Positions 1 through 7,871 of a stretch of DNA of 64,000 nucleotides are shown piece by piece. How positions within the stretch are numbered: the first letter of the stretch is position 1; each line of letters opens with the position of its first letter. The stretch spans positions 1,736,001-1,800,000 of the forward strand of contig NZ_CP010817.1 in the NCBI RefSeq assembly GCF_000833025.1, given 5' to 3'. The stretch comes from Myroides profundi (GTDB taxonomy: Bacteria; Bacteroidota; Bacteroidia; Flavobacteriales; Flavobacteriaceae). A model generated the notes under the pieces. The model was given only the letters and a program-made list of their open reading frames with translations, searched no databases and was not told the origin of the DNA. The position numbers and the translations under genes were made by a program.

Positions 1-530
1 TCTTTTGGAGTATCCGCTAAAATAGACGTGATATCCTCATAGAATCCCATGTTAAGCATTTCATCTGCTTCATCTAGGATACAGTAATTAATGTTTTTAA
101 TGTTAACCATACCACGGTTAATCATGTCTTGCATTCTACCAGGAGTAGCGACGATAATTTGTGCTCCACGTTTTACGTCTTTTGCCTGTTCTGTAATGCT
201 AGCCCCTCCATAAACAGCTACTGAATGAAGTCCTTTTACATACTTCGAGTACTGTTTGATTTCGTTTGCGATTTGCAAACATAACTCTCTAGTCGGCGAT
301 AAGATAAGACCTTGTGTATTCTTATTAGAAACGTCTATCTTCTGAATCAAAGGAAAACCAAAAGCTGCGGTTTTCCCAGTCCCCGTTTGGGCTAACGCAA
401 CAATGTCGGTATCTTTCTCTAATAGTAATGGAATCGCCTTTTGCTGGATCTCTGATGGATTTTCAAATCCCATATCCTTGATCGCAGATAAAAGAGATTC
501 ATTTAATCCTAATTGTTCGAAATTGTTCAT
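1..530 (-). CDS. DEAD-box ATP-dependent RNA helicase (N-terminal part, cut by window edge)
   Basis: Reading inward from the ATG at 528-530, the first 176 codons encode the RecA-like domain 1 of a DEAD-box RNA helicase, which unwinds RNA duplexes with ATP in ribosome assembly or mRNA turnover. Visible motifs in order are a Q-motif (ENPSEIQQKAIP), motif I AQTGTGKT, motif Ia PTRELCLQ, a GG motif, motif Ib TPGR and the DEAD box (ILDEADEML). The C-terminal half lies beyond base 1. A TATATTTG -7 type promoter box at 550-557 (minus strand) would give a short leader. The N-terminus resembles DeaD/CsdA-like flavobacterial helicases, but without the C-terminal extension RhlE and DeaD types cannot be separated. 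Confidence 0.93.
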   Translation of the reverse strand, partial: MNNFEQLGLNESLLSAIKDMGFENPSEIQQKAIPLLLEKDTDIVALAQTGTGKTAAFGFPLIQKIDVSNKNTQGLILSPTRELCLQIANEIKQYSKYVKGLHSVAVYGGASITEQAKDVKRGAQIIVATPGRMQDMINRGMVNIKNINYCILDEADEMLNMGFYEDITSILADTPK

Positions 531-930
531 ATAAATATTAAAATAGCCGCAAATATACTACTATTCAAATTATAATTGTAGTTATTGCAGGTTTATTATT
601 CGAAAATAATTTAAACGCCTGTTTTGAGCGTTTTTTTTAAAGATAATGTAATGATGTATCTTCCTTTTTATAATTTTTATTTTGCTTAAAAGTGTCTATA
701 TCATGAATGTTGTGTCATAATAAGTACTTTTTATACACTTTATATATCTTTCTTTTATTTAACAAATAGCAAGAGTGGACTTATTCTAGTTTTATAGTAT
801 TTAATTCACTTTATTCTTAATAAGTCATTCAGACATAGCGAAAAGTATGCCGAAATATAAGATTAGATGTCGTAATAGAACTTTAATAGAGAGAAACAAA
901 CAGTTCATAAGATGTTTTTTATATCAGTAA
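531..930. other. intergenic region between helicase and hicA, no gene seen
   Basis: This AT-rich stretch holds the minus-strand -7 box at 550-557 for the helicase and a weak hairpin followed by Ts (AAACGC, loop, GCGTTT, about 614-640). Neither strand shows a convincing coding frame. Confidence 0.5.
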
Positions 931-991
931 GTAACATTTTAGTTACTTATTAGTGTGTTGTAACAAAAATGTTACTTATCTTTGTTGTAAC
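931..991 (+). promoter_or_regulatory. hicAB promoter with two GTAAC-N6-GTTAC palindromes
   Basis: Two perfect inverted repeats of identical design, GTAAC-N6-GTTAC, lie at 931-946 and 960-975, 29 bp apart start to start. A lone GTAAC half-site follows at 987-991. A Bacteroidota -7 box, TATCTTTG, sits at 977-984 directly after the second palindrome, with a TTG at 958-960 at slightly short spacing. A repressor bound to the palindromes would cover the promoter. HicB antitoxins with C-terminal DNA-binding domains usually autoregulate, so these are the likely operators; that assignment is inferred. Confidence 0.7.
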
Positions 992-1010
992 ACAACTAAA
1001 CTACTTTATT

Positions 1011-1196
1011 ATGAAGGTAAGTGAAATGCTGAAAATCCTAGTTAAGGATGGTTGGTATTTATTGAGAGAGGGGAGTAATCATTCTTTATATGTACATCCT
1101 ATAAAGAGTGGAAGAGTAATACTTCCCAGGCACCCTTCAGCAGAATTGAAAAAGGGTACAGAACAGTCAATTTTAAAACAGGCTGGATTAAAGTAA
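1011..1196 (+). CDS. hicA: HicA-family mRNA interferase toxin
   Basis: This 61-residue protein matches the small HicA (YcfA-like) toxins: a double-stranded-RNA-binding-like fold with one catalytic histidine, here in the GSNHSLYVHP segment. HicA cleaves mRNA when not bound by HicB. I chose the ATG at 1011 because the longer frame from 969 would place the TATCTTTG promoter box (977-984) inside the gene and add residues unlike the family. The C-terminus (ILPRHPSAELKKGT, then SILKQAGL) is typical. hicB follows after 25 nt, giving the common toxin-first order. All expected elements are present, so it may be active. Confidence 0.9.
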   Translation: MKVSEMLKILVKDGWYLLREGSNHSLYVHPIKSGRVILPRHPSAELKKGTEQSILKQAGLK

Positions 1197-1221
1197 AATT
1201 GTTGAATGTAAATGGAAAGTG

Positions 1222-1623
1222 ATGAGAATTAAAGTGATTTTAGAGCGTAGTAAAACTGGTTATAGTGCATATTCTGAGGAATTGCAAGGAGCAGTGACTG
1301 TTGGTGATACTTTTGATGAAGTTAAAGCTAATTTTAAAGAAGTATTGTCTATGGAAATTGATTATCTAAAAGAATTGGGTAATAATGAGAGGGCTTTAGA
1401 GCTTAGTTTGGCTGAAGTAGTTTACTATTTGGATTTAAACACCTTTTTTGATAGTTATGAGTTGTTTAATAAAACAAAGTTAGCTACCTACTTAGGTATT
1501 AATCCGAGTCTATTAAGGAGATTATCAGTTGAACCTGTTGAATTGTCAGATAAAAAAGCAAAGCAGATACAGGATGGATTGCATAAGTTAGCAGATGAGT
1601 TAAAAGAGTACCACTTTGTGTAA
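1222..1623 (+). CDS. hicB: HicB-family antitoxin with C-terminal helix-turn-helix
   Basis: The roughly 133-residue protein has the partial RNase-H-like HicB fold in its N-terminal half (segment TGYSAYSEELQGAVTVGDTF, then a helix with repeated acidic and hydrophobic positions). A helical C-terminal part from about residue 85 (KLATYLGINPSLLRRL) looks like an XRE-type DNA-binding domain. It should neutralise HicA and repress the operon through the palindromes upstream of hicA. A GTG at 1219 immediately precedes the ATG at 1222; ATG is preferred. The gene ends facing rdgB across a bidirectional terminator. Confidence 0.88.
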   Translation: MRIKVILERSKTGYSAYSEELQGAVTVGDTFDEVKANFKEVLSMEIDYLKELGNNERALELSLAEVVYYLDLNTFFDSYELFNKTKLATYLGINPSLLRRLSVEPVELSDKKAKQIQDGLHKLADELKEYHFV

Positions 1624-1663
1624 TATTTAAAAAGTAGGGAGTATTACCCCAAATAATAAAAAC

Positions 1664-1696
1664 AAAAAAACGCTATCGAAAGACAGCGTTTTTTGT
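1664..1696. terminator. bidirectional terminator between hicB and rdgB
   Basis: A GAAA-loop hairpin with arms 1671-1677 and 1682-1688 (one A/C mismatch) is flanked by an A tract on the left and a T tract on the right. It can serve both converging genes. Confidence 0.85.
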
Positions 1697-1707
1697 TTTT
1701 TATAGTA

Positions 1708-2283
1708 TTATCGTTTTAATAAAAAGTCGACTAATTGGCGTACAGCTCTTCCTCTATGGCTAATAGCGTTCTTAGCATTGATATCAATTTCAGCAAAAGA
1801 TTTGTCCATTCCATCTGCTACGAAGATTGGGTCATAACCAAATCCTTCTGTACCTTGTCTCTCTTTTAATAGTTGTCCATCTATAATGCCAGTGAAATAG
1901 TATGTCTCTGTATGTAGATTTAGGCAAATTACTGTTTTAAAGTTGGCTTTTCTGTTCTCTTCTTTTTGAAGTACCTCAAGCAATTTGTCTATATTGTCAT
2001 TGTCATTTTTTTGTTCTCCTGCATAACGAGCTGAGTATACTCCTGGTGCACCGTTTAAAGCATCTACCTCTAATCCTGAATCATCAGCAAAACAGTCATA
2101 CCCATAATGTCTTTTGACAAAATCAGCTTTTAGTTTAGCATTACCTTCTATAGTATCTGCTGTCTCAGGAATGTCGATATTACATCCAATATCTTCTAGG
2201 CTTAAGATTTCAATTGTATCAGGTAATTGATTTTTGATCTCTTTAATCTTGTTTTTGTTGTTTGATGCGAAAACTAATTTCAT
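1708..2283 (-). CDS. rdgB: XTP/dITP diphosphatase (RdgB/HAM1 family)
   Basis: The 191-residue protein hydrolyses deaminated purine nucleoside triphosphates (dITP, XTP) to monophosphates, keeping them out of DNA and RNA. Family motifs are all visible: SNNKNKIKEI at the N-terminus, the metal-binding DDSGLEVDAL, GAPGVYSARYAG, GFGYDPIF and the C-terminal SHRGRA. Length is normal. recG lies 14 nt upstream on the same strand, so the two are probably co-transcribed. Confidence 0.97.
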   Translation of the reverse strand: MKLVFASNNKNKIKEIKNQLPDTIEILSLEDIGCNIDIPETADTIEGNAKLKADFVKRHYGYDCFADDSGLEVDALNGAPGVYSARYAGEQKNDNDNIDKLLEVLQKEENRKANFKTVICLNLHTETYYFTGIIDGQLLKERQGTEGFGYDPIFVADGMDKSFAEIDINAKNAISHRGRAVRQLVDFLLKR

Positions 2284-2297
2284 AAGTGTTGTGTGTT

Positions 2298-4400
2298 TTA
2301 GCTTATATAGTTCCAGATAGTGGTTTTACTATTTAGAATGTTTAATTTATTTTTGATTCTTTGGTTTTCGGGTTCTTCTAGTGTAGGGTCTTCTTTTAAC
2401 AGCTGTACAGCATGATGTCTCGCATAGAGCATAATCTCTTGATCTTTAACAATATCAGCTATCTTTAAAGGAAGGGTACCACTCTGTTGAGTTCCCATAA
2501 TATCACCTGGTCCTCTCAGTTTTAGATCAACTTCTGAAATCTCGAAACCATCATTAGTACGACACATCGTTTCCATTCTGATCTTAGAGTCATTACTCAG
2601 TTTATCTCCTGTCATTAGGATACAATAACTCTGTTCTGCTCCACGACCTACGCGTCCTCTTAATTGATGCAATTGTGATAATCCAAAGCGCTCTGCACTT
2701 TCGATAATCATCACGGATGCATTAGGTACATTAACACCAACTTCAATCACAGTAGTAGCTACCATAATATTCGTCTCTCCTTTAATGAATCTGTCCATCT
2801 CTCTATCTTTTTCTGCAGGAGTCATCTGGCCATGTACAATACTGACACTGTATTCTGGCAAAGGGAAATCTCGTGATATGGCTTCATATCCTTCCATTAG
2901 GTTTTTATAGTCTAATGTTTCGCTTTCATCTATTAATGGATATACGATATAGACTTGTCTTCCTTTTGCGATTTCTGTTTTTAAGAAATGCCATACAGCT
3001 AAGCGCTTACCTTCGAAGTAGTGATTAGTTTGTATTGGTTTACGTCCTGGTGGAAGTTCGTCAATAACAGAGATATCTAAGTCTCCATATAGACTCATAG
3101 CTAATGTACGAGGTATAGGTGTAGCAGTCATGACTAACACATGAGGTGGCAATTCGTTTTTATGCCATAGTTTAGAACGTTGTTCTACTCCGAATCGGTG
3201 TTGTTCATCAATAATAGCTAAACCTAGATTTTTAAAGATAACTTTATCTTCAAACAAGGCGTGTGTACCGATAAGTATATGTAGCTCTCCAGAAGCTAAT
3301 TCTTCGTGTAATACACGTCTCTCAGCCGTTTTGGTAGAACCTGTAAGTAATTTTATCTTTAATCCTAAAGGTTCTCCTAGTTCTTTAATCCCAACATAAT
3401 GTTGGGTAGCTAGAATTTCTGTAGGAGCTACGATACAAGCTTGAAACCCATTGTCTAATGCTAGAAGACAACTCATAAAAGCAACTATTGTTTTTCCAGA
3501 CCCCACATCACCTTGTAAGAGGCGATTCATTTGCGCTGGAGCACCTACATCGTTCCTGATTTCTTTTAAAACTCGTTTTTGAGCTCCAGTAAGAGGGAAG
3601 GGTAGGTGTTCGCTATAAAAAGTATTAAAGTAATCACCAACTTTCTCAAAAGGGTATCCTTTAATCTTGTCTTTTCGTGCTATATTTTTAATTAATAACT
3701 GTAACTGAACATAGAATAGTTCTTCGAACTTTAGTCTAAATTGAGCCTTATTCAACATATCCATATTCTTAGGAAAGTGGATATTAATTAAGGCTTCTTG
3801 CATTGAAATCAAACTGAGTTTTCTCTTGAATTCATCAGATAAGGTATCCATAAAGAGAGGATGTGTCTCTTTGACAAGTTGCATCATCATCTTGATGATA
3901 GACTTATTGGATATTCTCGCTCCGAATTTTTCAGTAGAAGGATAGACAGCTTGCATCGCATTAGCGATGTTCTTCTGATGTTCTTCTAACAGATCTAATT
4001 CAGGGTGTGGCATAGAGAAGGTATTGTTAAAGCTATTAAGCTTTCCGAATGCCACATAAGGAGTATTTAGTTTTAAATTCTCTTGTATCCATTTGTATCC
4101 TTGAAACCAAACTAACTCTATTTGTCCAGTACCGTCTGTAAAGGTTGCGACAAGGCGCTTTCCTCGTTTTTGTTCTACAGTTTTGATATGGATAATTTTA
4201 CCGACTATCTGAACTTCACTATTGTTATTATAAAGTTCATTTATTTTATAATATTGTGTTCTGTCGATATATCTGTTTGGGTATAGGTGTAGTAAATCTC
4301 TATAGGTGAATATACCTAGTTCGCGTTTAAATAAGTCAGCGCGCTGTGGGCCAACTCCTTTAAGGTATTCTATAGGTGTATCAAGTAGATTCTTAGACAT
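2298..4400 (-). CDS. recG: ATP-dependent DNA helicase RecG
   Basis: This 700-residue protein is the branch-migrating helicase that regresses stalled replication forks and processes Holliday junctions. The N-terminal wedge/OB domain (roughly residues 1-200) precedes two helicase domains with Walker A GDVGSGKT, the DEQH box (IIDEQHRFGVEQR), motif III MTATPIPRTLA and motif VI QLRGRVGRG. The start at 4400 (ATG) is preferred over an in-frame TTG at 4409 because flavobacterial RecG proteins begin close to this point. rdgB follows 14 nt downstream. Confidence 0.97.
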   Translation of the reverse strand: MSKNLLDTPIEYLKGVGPQRADLFKRELGIFTYRDLLHLYPNRYIDRTQYYKINELYNNNSEVQIVGKIIHIKTVEQKRGKRLVATFTDGTGQIELVWFQGYKWIQENLKLNTPYVAFGKLNSFNNTFSMPHPELDLLEEHQKNIANAMQAVYPSTEKFGARISNKSIIKMMMQLVKETHPLFMDTLSDEFKRKLSLISMQEALINIHFPKNMDMLNKAQFRLKFEELFYVQLQLLIKNIARKDKIKGYPFEKVGDYFNTFYSEHLPFPLTGAQKRVLKEIRNDVGAPAQMNRLLQGDVGSGKTIVAFMSCLLALDNGFQACIVAPTEILATQHYVGIKELGEPLGLKIKLLTGSTKTAERRVLHEELASGELHILIGTHALFEDKVIFKNLGLAIIDEQHRFGVEQRSKLWHKNELPPHVLVMTATPIPRTLAMSLYGDLDISVIDELPPGRKPIQTNHYFEGKRLAVWHFLKTEIAKGRQVYIVYPLIDESETLDYKNLMEGYEAISRDFPLPEYSVSIVHGQMTPAEKDREMDRFIKGETNIMVATTVIEVGVNVPNASVMIIESAERFGLSQLHQLRGRVGRGAEQSYCILMTGDKLSNDSKIRMETMCRTNDGFEISEVDLKLRGPGDIMGTQQSGTLPLKIADIVKDQEIMLYARHHAVQLLKEDPTLEEPENQRIKNKLNILNSKTTIWNYIS

Positions 4401-4524
4401 ATTATTCAAATAAATACACGGCTAAGATACGAATTAGATGCCCTTCGGACAATTAAGAGTAAATATTTAAGGAGAATTGCTATAGATTTTAGCGGAGGCT
4501 AAGATTGTACTTAGGTTAAAAGAA

Positions 4525-4550
4525 TAAAAAAGCGAGCCTAAGCTCGCTAG
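4525..4550 (-). terminator. terminator of the DUF4377 lipoprotein gene
   Basis: Perfect 7-bp arms AGCGAGC (4531-4537) and GCTCGCT (4542-4548) with a 4-nt loop are followed, on the minus strand, by a U-rich run. Confidence 0.85.
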
Positions 4551-4553
4551 ATA

Positions 4554-4961
4554 TTATTTCTTAGTTTTAGAAATTTCTTTTACTAAAATGTATTTGATAG
4601 AAGAAGCGTCAGCAGGTGGATTTTCCACTTTCTCACGTTTTATCTCGATTACATATTCATATCCTTCTTCATAGTTAAATCCTTCGATTCCTCCATACAT
4701 ATTTAACCATTCGTCAGAACCTTCTTCTTTGTACTGCATACATTTCATCGGTGCTACACCTGTACAGTCTACTAGTTTAGAAGCGATCGTATAAGTTACG
4801 TTTCCTAGTTCTTCTTTAGGTGTTGCTTCGGTAGACTCAGTAGGAGTTGCAGTTTGTTCTGTTGGTTCTACTGCAGGAACTGTAGTTCCTGATTCTCCAT
4901 CTTTTTTGCAAGAGGTAAATGATAAACCTACAACAGCAGCTAATAATAAAATCTTTTTCAT
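4554..4961 (-). CDS. DUF4377 domain-containing lipoprotein
   Basis: The 135-residue protein starts with a lipoprotein signal peptide ending in a lipobox (LSFTSC, Cys at 17), so it should be lipidated and exported. A Thr/Glu/Pro-rich linker spans about residues 20-50. The C-terminal part carries the DUF4377 signature: two spaced cysteines (VDCTGVAPMKCMQYKE), a Trp, EGFNYEEGYEYVIEI and NPPADASSIKYILV. The function of DUF4377 is not established. It is a single-gene unit with its own terminator and a TACCTTTG promoter box upstream. Confidence 0.85.
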   Translation of the reverse strand: MKKILLLAAVVGLSFTSCKKDGESGTTVPAVEPTEQTATPTESTEATPKEELGNVTYTIASKLVDCTGVAPMKCMQYKEEGSDEWLNMYGGIEGFNYEEGYEYVIEIKREKVENPPADASSIKYILVKEISKTKK

Positions 4962-4983
4962 GATAAATGCTTTTTATTTAATT

Positions 4984-4991
4984 CAAAGGTA
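4984..4991 (-). promoter_or_regulatory. -7 promoter box (TACCTTTG) for the DUF4377 gene
   Basis: A TAnnTTTG element lies 22 nt upstream of the ATG on the minus strand. No well-spaced TTG -33 element was recognised. Confidence 0.55.
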
Positions 4992-5665
4992 CAAAAAATT
5001 TTTTTTTTGAAATGAAATACTCAAAATAATTAAGTTTTAACTACAGTTCGAATAAAAGACTCTGAAAACTATTGTATAATGGCATTGTATTAGAATGGTA
5101 TCAATATGTGCAAGTGTATTAAAGTAGTAACAGGAGTTAAAATCTTTAAATGAATGTACGAGTTTTGCTTTCACTATTTATGAATAAGAGAGAACGCTTA
5201 GCTTGCACTTTCTAGGGGATTCCTTGGAGATTCCTTGGGGTTTTCTTGCCTAGAAGGTGTATTTGTCGAAGAAAGGTACAAGAAACCCTCAAGCAATCCC
5301 CTAGCAAGTCAGAATAAAACGACTTTTAGTTTATTAATTGACGCTGTGAACAAATAGATTTTCTACATACTTATTTTAGAAATGATTATTTTAATATTGC
5401 GTTGTTCAGTGGTTTACTTTCTTTTTTGTTTTACTTATTATATTGTTTTAAGTACACTAATTATTAATCGAATTCAAGTGTCATCCTAAATCAACCTTTT
5501 ATAGGTAGTATAGTCGTGTATTTTGAAAAAACTTTAAGAATTGATAATAATGTTTACCAATAGAAATTGTGTAGAGATTCTTTTTAGAAGGATGTATCTT
5601 GGAATACAATACCAAGAATAGGAGATAGTATAAAAAAAGCCTCACTAAAAATGAAGCTTGTAAAG
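4992..5665. other. non-coding region with a long imperfect hairpin
   Basis: About 670 bp without a believable gene on either strand. The only structure is the inverted-repeat element at 5207-5309, listed separately. Confidence 0.5.
5207..5309. repeat. imperfect inverted-repeat element (~100 bp)
   Basis: Outer arms CTAGGGGATTCCTTG (5212-5226) and CAAGCAATCCCCTAG (5290-5304) pair with one mismatch and extend outward through ACTT/AAGT. Inner arms GGGTTTTCTTG (5238-5248) and CAAGAAACCC (5279-5288) pair again. The left side carries a second ATTCCTTGG unit that bulges out. It resembles a small palindromic intergenic element; no coding or mobile-element protein is attached. Confidence 0.6.
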
Positions 5666-5740
5666 TGGGCGATGAGGGATTCGAACCCCCGACCCCCTCG
5701 GTGTAAACGAGGTGCTCTGAACCAACTGAGCTAATCGCCC
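5666..5740 (-). tRNA. tRNA-Val (anticodon UAC)
   Basis: The 75-nt minus-strand sequence folds as a tRNA: acceptor GGGCGAT/ATCGCCC with discriminator A, D-arm AGCTCAGTTGGTTCAGAGC, anticodon stem CCTCG/CGAGG with loop TTTACAC (anticodon TAC), and T-arm loop TTCGAAT. CCA is not encoded. Confidence 0.97.
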
Positions 5741-5752
5741 TAAACAGGATTG

Positions 5753-5782
5753 CAAAGATAAAGATGTTTTTAAATTATGCAA
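5753..5782 (-). promoter_or_regulatory. tRNA-Val promoter (TTG-N19-TATCTTTG)
   Basis: On the minus strand a TTG at 5780-5782 is followed after 19 nt by TATCTTTG (5753-5760), matching the Bacteroidota -33/-7 consensus. Transcription would begin a few bases before the tRNA 5' end. Confidence 0.75.
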
Positions 5783-5801
5783 TGCCTATTGTAAAATATT
5801 T

Positions 5802-6176
5802 TTACATTTTTTCAATATCATAAAGTACGATCTTATCTGTATAGTTTATGACTTTGATTAATATGTTTTCATTTTGTTCATTTCTACCTACAATAACATA
5901 AAGCTTACCTTTTTCAAAATCAATATTGCTTTCTGAAAAATTCACATCTCCATATTGAAGGGATTTACGTATGTCATCATTAGACACCCAACCTTCTTTA
6001 AACTTAGCTTCTACAGCCTTTGAATAAGTAACGGGTTTACTTCTCAAATCTTTTAAAACTCTACAATTAGGTAAATAACAAAATTCTGTTTTCTTCTCAC
6101 CGAAGAAATAAAATAAGAACATTCCTCCTATAAGTAATCCAAATAAGTAGTATGCTAAACGCTGTGTAAACTTCAT
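5802..6176 (-). CDS. membrane-anchored DUF4258 domain protein
   Basis: The 124-residue protein has one N-terminal membrane segment (about residues 8-26, LAYYLFGLLIGGMFLFYFFG). A soluble domain follows in which two cysteines (FCYLPNCR) precede the DUF4258-like part (DIRKSLQYGDVNFSES, GKLYVIVGR, VINYTDKIVLYDIE). Similar short anchored proteins occur widely in Flavobacteriaceae. No function is known. It lies between the tRNA and ald and ends 62 bp from the tRNA. Confidence 0.75.
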   Translation of the reverse strand: MKFTQRLAYYLFGLLIGGMFLFYFFGEKKTEFCYLPNCRVLKDLRSKPVTYSKAVEAKFKEGWVSNDDIRKSLQYGDVNFSESNIDFEKGKLYVIVGRNEQNENILIKVINYTDKIVLYDIEKM

Positions 6177-6239
6177 TTCTTAAAAAATTTACACAAAAGT
6201 AGCAATTCAATACCGTAAAACTAAAGATTTATAATAATT

Positions 6240-7436
6240 TTAAAAGGTAAAAAGGTGAATGTCTTTATAATCAAGGTTAAACCATTCTGCTACGTTGCGA
6301 TTAGTCACTAACCCTTTATAACTATATATTCCAGATTTAATAACACTATCACAATTAACAGTGCCTTCTAAGTCACCAGAATCAGTATATTCTAGTAATA
6401 GTGGGGTAATAATATTACTAAGAGCCATAGAAGCTGTTCTGCTGTATCTCGAAGTGATATTTGGCACTCCATAATGTATTACACCACTTCTAATACGTGT
6501 AGGATGGTCGTGAGTAGTTAGTTCTGATGTTTCAAAACAACCACCTGTATCAATGGACACATCTATAATTACGGCGCCTTTTTTCATATTATCTACCATC
6601 GATTCACTCACTACAATAGGAGCGCGATTTTTACCACGAATAGCACCAATGGCGACATCACATCTCATAAGTGCTTTGTGTAATATTTTCTCTTGGATGG
6701 TAGAAGTAGAGATACGCTGTGATAAATTATTTTGAAGTCTGCGCAACTTTTGAATAGAGTTGTCAAAGACTTTTACGTTAGCTCCCATACCTAAAGCGGT
6801 TCTGGCCGCGTTTTCGGCTACTAGACCAGCCCCTAATATGACTACTTCTGTAGGAACAACTCCGGCAATATTCCCAAATAATAATCCTTTACCATTATTG
6901 GTTGTGGTCATTAGTTCTGATGCAATTAGGATAGACGCAGTTCCTGCGATTTCACTTAATGCACTAACAGCAGGGTAGGTGCCGTTCTCGTCATGAATAA
7001 AATCAAAACCAATAGCAGATATTTTTTTCTTAGATATCGTTTCGAAATATTGTCTAGTTAGCGTTTTTAATTGGATAGTAGACCATACAACTGTGTATGG
7101 TGCCATTAGTTTTACTTCTTCTAGAGTAGGCGGGGCGACTTTAACAATTACAAGGCAACCAAATATTTTCTTAGTGTCACTAGTAAGTTCGGCTCCTGCT
7201 TTACTATAATCTAGATCAGAATAACTAGCGGCTTCTCCAGCTCCTTTTTCAATCAAGACACGATGACCATATGTACTTAACGTCTGTACGGCTTCTGGTG
7301 TGATGCAAATCCTCTTCTCAATTAAGGTGTTTTCTTTAGGAACGCCAATAAAAAGTTCACTTCTTTTGCGTTCTACCATCAGACATTCTTCTTGAGGAAT
7401 TAAGTCTTTCATTGAAAAAGGAGTTAAGGTTGCCAT
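6240..7436 (-). CDS. ald: alanine dehydrogenase / PNT family protein
   Basis: The 398-residue protein belongs to the AlaDH/PNT family: an N-terminal substrate domain (GVPKENTLIEKRICITPEAV) and an NAD-binding Rossmann domain (VVILGAGLVAENAARTALGMGA). Alanine dehydrogenase interconverts L-alanine and pyruvate plus ammonium with NAD. The usual substrate-site His segment (THLHLA-like in other family members) is replaced here by WSTIQLKTL, so activity on alanine is likely by family but not proven by motif. The start is 13 nt downstream of the tsaE stop, making this the last gene of a porX-tsaE-ald run. Confidence 0.85.
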   Translation of the reverse strand: MATLTPFSMKDLIPQEECLMVERKRSELFIGVPKENTLIEKRICITPEAVQTLSTYGHRVLIEKGAGEAASYSDLDYSKAGAELTSDTKKIFGCLVIVKVAPPTLEEVKLMAPYTVVWSTIQLKTLTRQYFETISKKKISAIGFDFIHDENGTYPAVSALSEIAGTASILIASELMTTTNNGKGLLFGNIAGVVPTEVVILGAGLVAENAARTALGMGANVKVFDNSIQKLRRLQNNLSQRISTSTIQEKILHKALMRCDVAIGAIRGKNRAPIVVSESMVDNMKKGAVIIDVSIDTGGCFETSELTTHDHPTRIRSGVIHYGVPNITSRYSRTASMALSNIITPLLLEYTDSGDLEGTVNCDSVIKSGIYSYKGLVTNRNVAEWFNLDYKDIHLFTF

Positions 7437-7449
7437 GTTGTATTTGTTA

Positions 7450-7869
7450 TTAATTGTTATTCAAAATCACTTTTCTATCTCCATTTTCTAAAATAGAGAT
7501 TTCTATAGTAGCGTGTTCCTCAGGGATAATGTGAGGTGTCTTTTCAGGCCATTCGATAAAACACCAATGGTTAGAGTCTAAATATTCATCCATTCCCATA
7601 TCATAAGCTTCTTCTTCACTATTTAACCTATAAAGGTCAAAGTGATATACTCTGTCTTTAGATAAGGTAGAATGATATTCATTCACAATAGAAAAAGTAG
7701 GACTACTAGTCATATCTTCTACACCTAACTGCTTGCTTATTTCTTTAATAAGTGTGGTTTTTCCTGCCCCCATTTGTGCATCAAATAATACGATGCGATG
7801 TTTTAACTTATTTAATATTTCCTTAGCTGCCTCTTGGATTTGATTTAAGGAAAAAACTATCTCAGTCAT
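7450..7869 (-). CDS. tsaE: tRNA threonylcarbamoyladenosine biosynthesis ATPase TsaE
   Basis: The 139-residue protein is the P-loop ATPase that drives the TsaBD complex in t6A modification at position 37 of ANN-decoding tRNAs. Walker A is MGAGKTTLIK, followed by SSPTFSIVNEY, the metal-binding YHFDLYRL and FIEWPEK, all hallmark TsaE segments. The length is typical. The ATG begins 2 nt after the porX stop, so translation is probably coupled to porX. Confidence 0.96.
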   Translation of the reverse strand: MTEIVFSLNQIQEAAKEILNKLKHRIVLFDAQMGAGKTTLIKEISKQLGVEDMTSSPTFSIVNEYHSTLSKDRVYHFDLYRLNSEEEAYDMGMDEYLDSNHWCFIEWPEKTPHIIPEEHATIEISILENGDRKVILNNN

Positions 7870-7871
7870 TT

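Noticed and set aside
614..640. Terminator-like hairpin upstream of the helicase
   Set aside because: Only 6 bp of stem with a 9-nt loop and no plus-strand gene ending nearby; function not supported.
969..1010. Longer hicA start at 969
   Set aside because: The TATCTTTG promoter box lies inside this extension and the added residues do not fit the HicA family.
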